Shown here piece after piece: positions 6,943-7,568 of a stretch of DNA of 7,568 bases. This DNA is from an uncultured Lachnospiraceae bacterium (GTDB lineage: Bacteria > Bacillota > Clostridia > Lachnospirales > Lachnospiraceae): the NCBI GenBank assembly GCA_947178115.1, contig CAMWXF010000073.1, positions 1 to 7,568 of the forward strand, given 5' to 3'. Both the position numbers and the translations under genes were made by a program. Numbering within the stretch: the first letter of the stretch is position 1; every line of letters begins with the position of its first letter. The notes below the pieces were generated by a model, which worked only from the letters and a program-made list of their open reading frames with translations, was not told the origin of the DNA and ran no database searches.

Positions 6943-6951
6943 ACTATATCA
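6943..6951 (-). promoter_or_regulatory. Possible internal promoter (extended -10) before the deacetylase
   Basis: TGATATAGT on the minus strand is an extended -10 element. A matching -35 is weak (TTTTCG, 17 bp upstream at 6966-6971). Transcription would begin near 6936, leaving a leader of about 25 nt that contains the AAGGAG site. It would allow the deacetylase and downstream genes to be expressed apart from the first small gene. Confidence 0.4.
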
Positions 6952-6990
6952 CATCTCATGAATTACGAAAAGAAATTTTATAAAAAAAGC

Positions 6991-7230
6991 TCAAGAAAAA
7001 TTATCTGCACTGTAATTTTGCCCGCTTTTTTCTGTAGTTTCTTCTCCTTCGGAGCCTTTTATACGTGCCTCCTCCGCCTTTCTCTGTTCGACCATGACCC
7101 TGAAGTGTTCCAGGCGCTCATCATTCACAGCAGACGCGTCCTCCACAATGGCGAACTCATTCATAAGGGATTCAAAGGAAGGATGAATGATCTCATGAAC
7201 GACTTTTTTTATTTTTTCAATCATTTTCAT
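6991..7230 (-). CDS. Small hypothetical protein, 79 residues, first gene of the cluster
   Basis: I do not recognise a family. The 79-residue product is hydrophilic, has no cysteine, signal peptide or membrane segment, and looks mostly helical. An N-terminal basic amphipathic stretch (MKMIEKIKKVVHEIIHPSF) is followed by an acidic middle, a coiled-coil-like segment LEHFRVMVEQRKAEEARI (about 40-57), and a polar tail rich in Glu, Gly, Thr and Ser that is probably disordered. The start has GAAGGGA 7 nt upstream, and a strong promoter lies about 50 bases upstream, so expression is likely. The next gene, the deacetylase, begins 80 bases downstream with no clear terminator between. The N-terminal amphipathic helix might touch the membrane, but that is a guess. 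Confidence 0.7.
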   Translation of the reverse strand: MKMIEKIKKVVHEIIHPSFESLMNEFAIVEDASAVNDERLEHFRVMVEQRKAEEARIKGSEGEETTEKSGQNYSADNFS

Positions 7231-7243
7231 AGTTTATTCCCTT

Positions 7244-7266
7244 CACATATAATTATTTATATAGTG
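7244..7266 (-). promoter_or_regulatory. AT-rich hairpin in the leader of the first gene
   Basis: CAC-T-ATATAA, loop ATAA, then TTATAT-GTG forms a 9-bp stem with one bulged T. It lies a few bases after the predicted transcription start and directly before the GAAGGGA ribosome binding site. It may be a mRNA-stabilising structure or a symmetric protein-binding site; neither can be shown here. Confidence 0.35.
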
Positions 7267-7279
7267 ACAAACTAACAAA

Positions 7280-7308
7280 ATTATACGCAATCTTTTCTTA
7301 TATTTCAA
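7280..7308 (-). promoter_or_regulatory. Sigma-A-type promoter driving the minus-strand cluster
   Basis: The -35 box TTGAAA (7303-7308) and a perfect -10 box TATAAT (7280-7285) are separated by exactly 17 bp. Transcription should begin near 7273, giving a leader of about 43 nt before the ATG at 7230. It is the best promoter seen on the minus strand and probably drives the small gene, the deacetylase and the bactofilin, and perhaps everything to rseP. Confidence 0.75.
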
Positions 7309-7434
7309 TTCAATAATCCGCTTCTTTTGCTTCAAAAAATCGCGTCAATACTTCTCTGGCCTTTTTGCCGTAAGATCACAGATGAGCCCCGCTAAATTAC
7401 AGATTATATTGCCTCTGTCCCATGTATAAAAAAC

Positions 7435-7463
7435 TTGAAATAACAACCCGGATATGATATTTT
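7435..7463 (+). promoter_or_regulatory. Sigma-A-type promoter for a plus-strand small RNA
   Basis: TTGAAA (7435-7440) and TATTTT (7458-7463) are separated by 17 bp. Transcription would begin near 7470, immediately before a two-hairpin stretch without a plausible coding frame. It points away from the main operon promoter. Confidence 0.6.
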
Positions 7464-7469
7464 AGACAT

Positions 7470-7498
7470 AGAGAAAGCAACCGCCCACAAAGTGGTTG
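7470..7498 (-). terminator. Possible terminator for a minus-strand transcript entering from the right
   Basis: On the minus strand CAACC pairs with GGTTG (alternatively CCAC with GTGG and CAA with TTG), followed by CTTTCTCT. The stem is short and the tail is mixed C/T, so this is a weak terminator. It would end a transcript coming from beyond the right edge and so insulate the main operon promoter from it. Confidence 0.35.
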
Positions 7499-7514
7499 AC
7501 TTCCCATGATTGGC

Positions 7515-7563
7515 AATAAGCCTACCTGTACCGGTCAAGTAACAAGGTAGGCTTATTTATTTT
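7515..7563 (+). terminator. Intrinsic terminator with perfect 13-bp stem
   Basis: AATAAGCCTACCT (7515-7527) is exactly complementary to AGGTAGGCTTATT (7545-7557), with a 17-nt loop. On the plus strand it runs into TTATTTATTTT, a good U-tract. On the minus strand the stem is followed by GCCAATC, so it terminates plus-strand transcription preferentially. Confidence 0.8.
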
Positions 7564-7568
7564 CGCTT

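Larger units (their letters stand above)
7470..7563 (+). ncRNA. Candidate small RNA, possibly a type I antitoxin RNA
   Basis: A promoter, about 90 transcribed bases and a strong terminator make a self-contained unit with no credible coding frame. The RNA would have a 5' hairpin (CAACC pairing with GGTTG, 7478-7498), a linker, and a long 13-bp terminator hairpin (7515-7557). The opposite strand reads as the 3' end of a short gene: in-frame TAA stops at 7557-7559 and 7553-7555, followed by the same two hairpins with a T-rich tail. This convergent 3' overlap is the arrangement of type I toxin-antitoxin loci such as txpA/RatA, in which the RNA pairs with the toxin mRNA. The pattern resembles the 3' regions of small holin-like toxin genes I remember from gut Firmicutes. 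The RNA unit is seen in the sequence; the toxin partner lies outside and is inferred. Confidence 0.5.

Noticed and set aside
7345..7461. Minus-strand open stretch of about 38 codons ending CDLTAKRPEKY
   Set aside because: It has no ATG or GTG start and no ribosome binding site. It overlaps the plus-strand promoter and matches nothing I recognise.
7515..7557. Perfect 13-bp inverted repeat as a transposon end or attachment site
   Set aside because: The arms flank only 17 bases, end in a T-rich run and follow a promoter, which fits a terminator. No transposase or target duplication is visible.
1..7568. tRNA, rRNA, CRISPR array or insertion sequence
   Set aside because: I saw no tRNA cloverleaf, rRNA-like stretch, regularly spaced direct repeats or transposase coding sequence on either strand by reading; a tool search was not possible.

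Overview
The window looks chromosomal and comes from a low-to-mid GC Firmicute, most likely class Clostridia, family Lachnospiraceae. The evidence is the gene order rseP-dxr-cdsA-uppS-frr-pyrH (read leftwards), strong GGAGG-type ribosome binding sites, and protein variants I associate with that family (PyrH with ATIMNCIYV, UppS with RTCNEQR). The family call rests on memory of homologues, not on a search.

Almost everything is on the minus strand, so transcription runs from right to left. A good sigma-A-type promoter (TTGAAA, 17 bp, TATAAT) at 7280-7308 sits before a 79-codon gene of unknown function. Next come a membrane-anchored NodB-type polysaccharide deacetylase, a bactofilin with a long acidic N-terminal extension, pyrH (UMP kinase), frr (ribosome recycling factor), uppS (undecaprenyl diphosphate synthase), cdsA (CDP-diacylglycerol synthase), dxr (MEP pathway) and the first 179 codons of rseP (site-2 protease), which runs off the left edge. 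Gaps are 13-113 bases and no convincing intrinsic terminator lies inside the series, so it may be one long operon. A weaker promoter at 6943-6951 may start a second transcript at the deacetylase.

The genes fit an envelope-building theme. Dxr feeds isoprenoid precursor synthesis. UppS turns isoprenoid units into the lipid carrier for wall polymers. CdsA activates phosphatidic acid for phospholipids. The deacetylase probably edits peptidoglycan or another wall glycan. Bactofilins are polymer-forming scaffolds that often place wall enzymes, and RseP cleaves membrane proteins. PyrH and Frr are the usual companions from nucleotide metabolism and translation. In many Firmicutes rpsB-tsf precede pyrH; here the envelope genes take that place.

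The right end (7231-7568, 338 bases) has no full gene. It holds the operon promoter and an AT-rich leader hairpin, about 120 bases with no convincing feature (7310-7434), and then a compact plus-strand unit. That unit has promoter TTGAAA-17-TATTTT, a predicted RNA of about 90 nt with two hairpins, and a terminator with a perfect 13-bp stem. Its layout matches the antisense RNA of a type I toxin-antitoxin locus whose toxin gene would lie just outside the window on the minus strand. This is the most interesting signal here, and its assignment is an inference.
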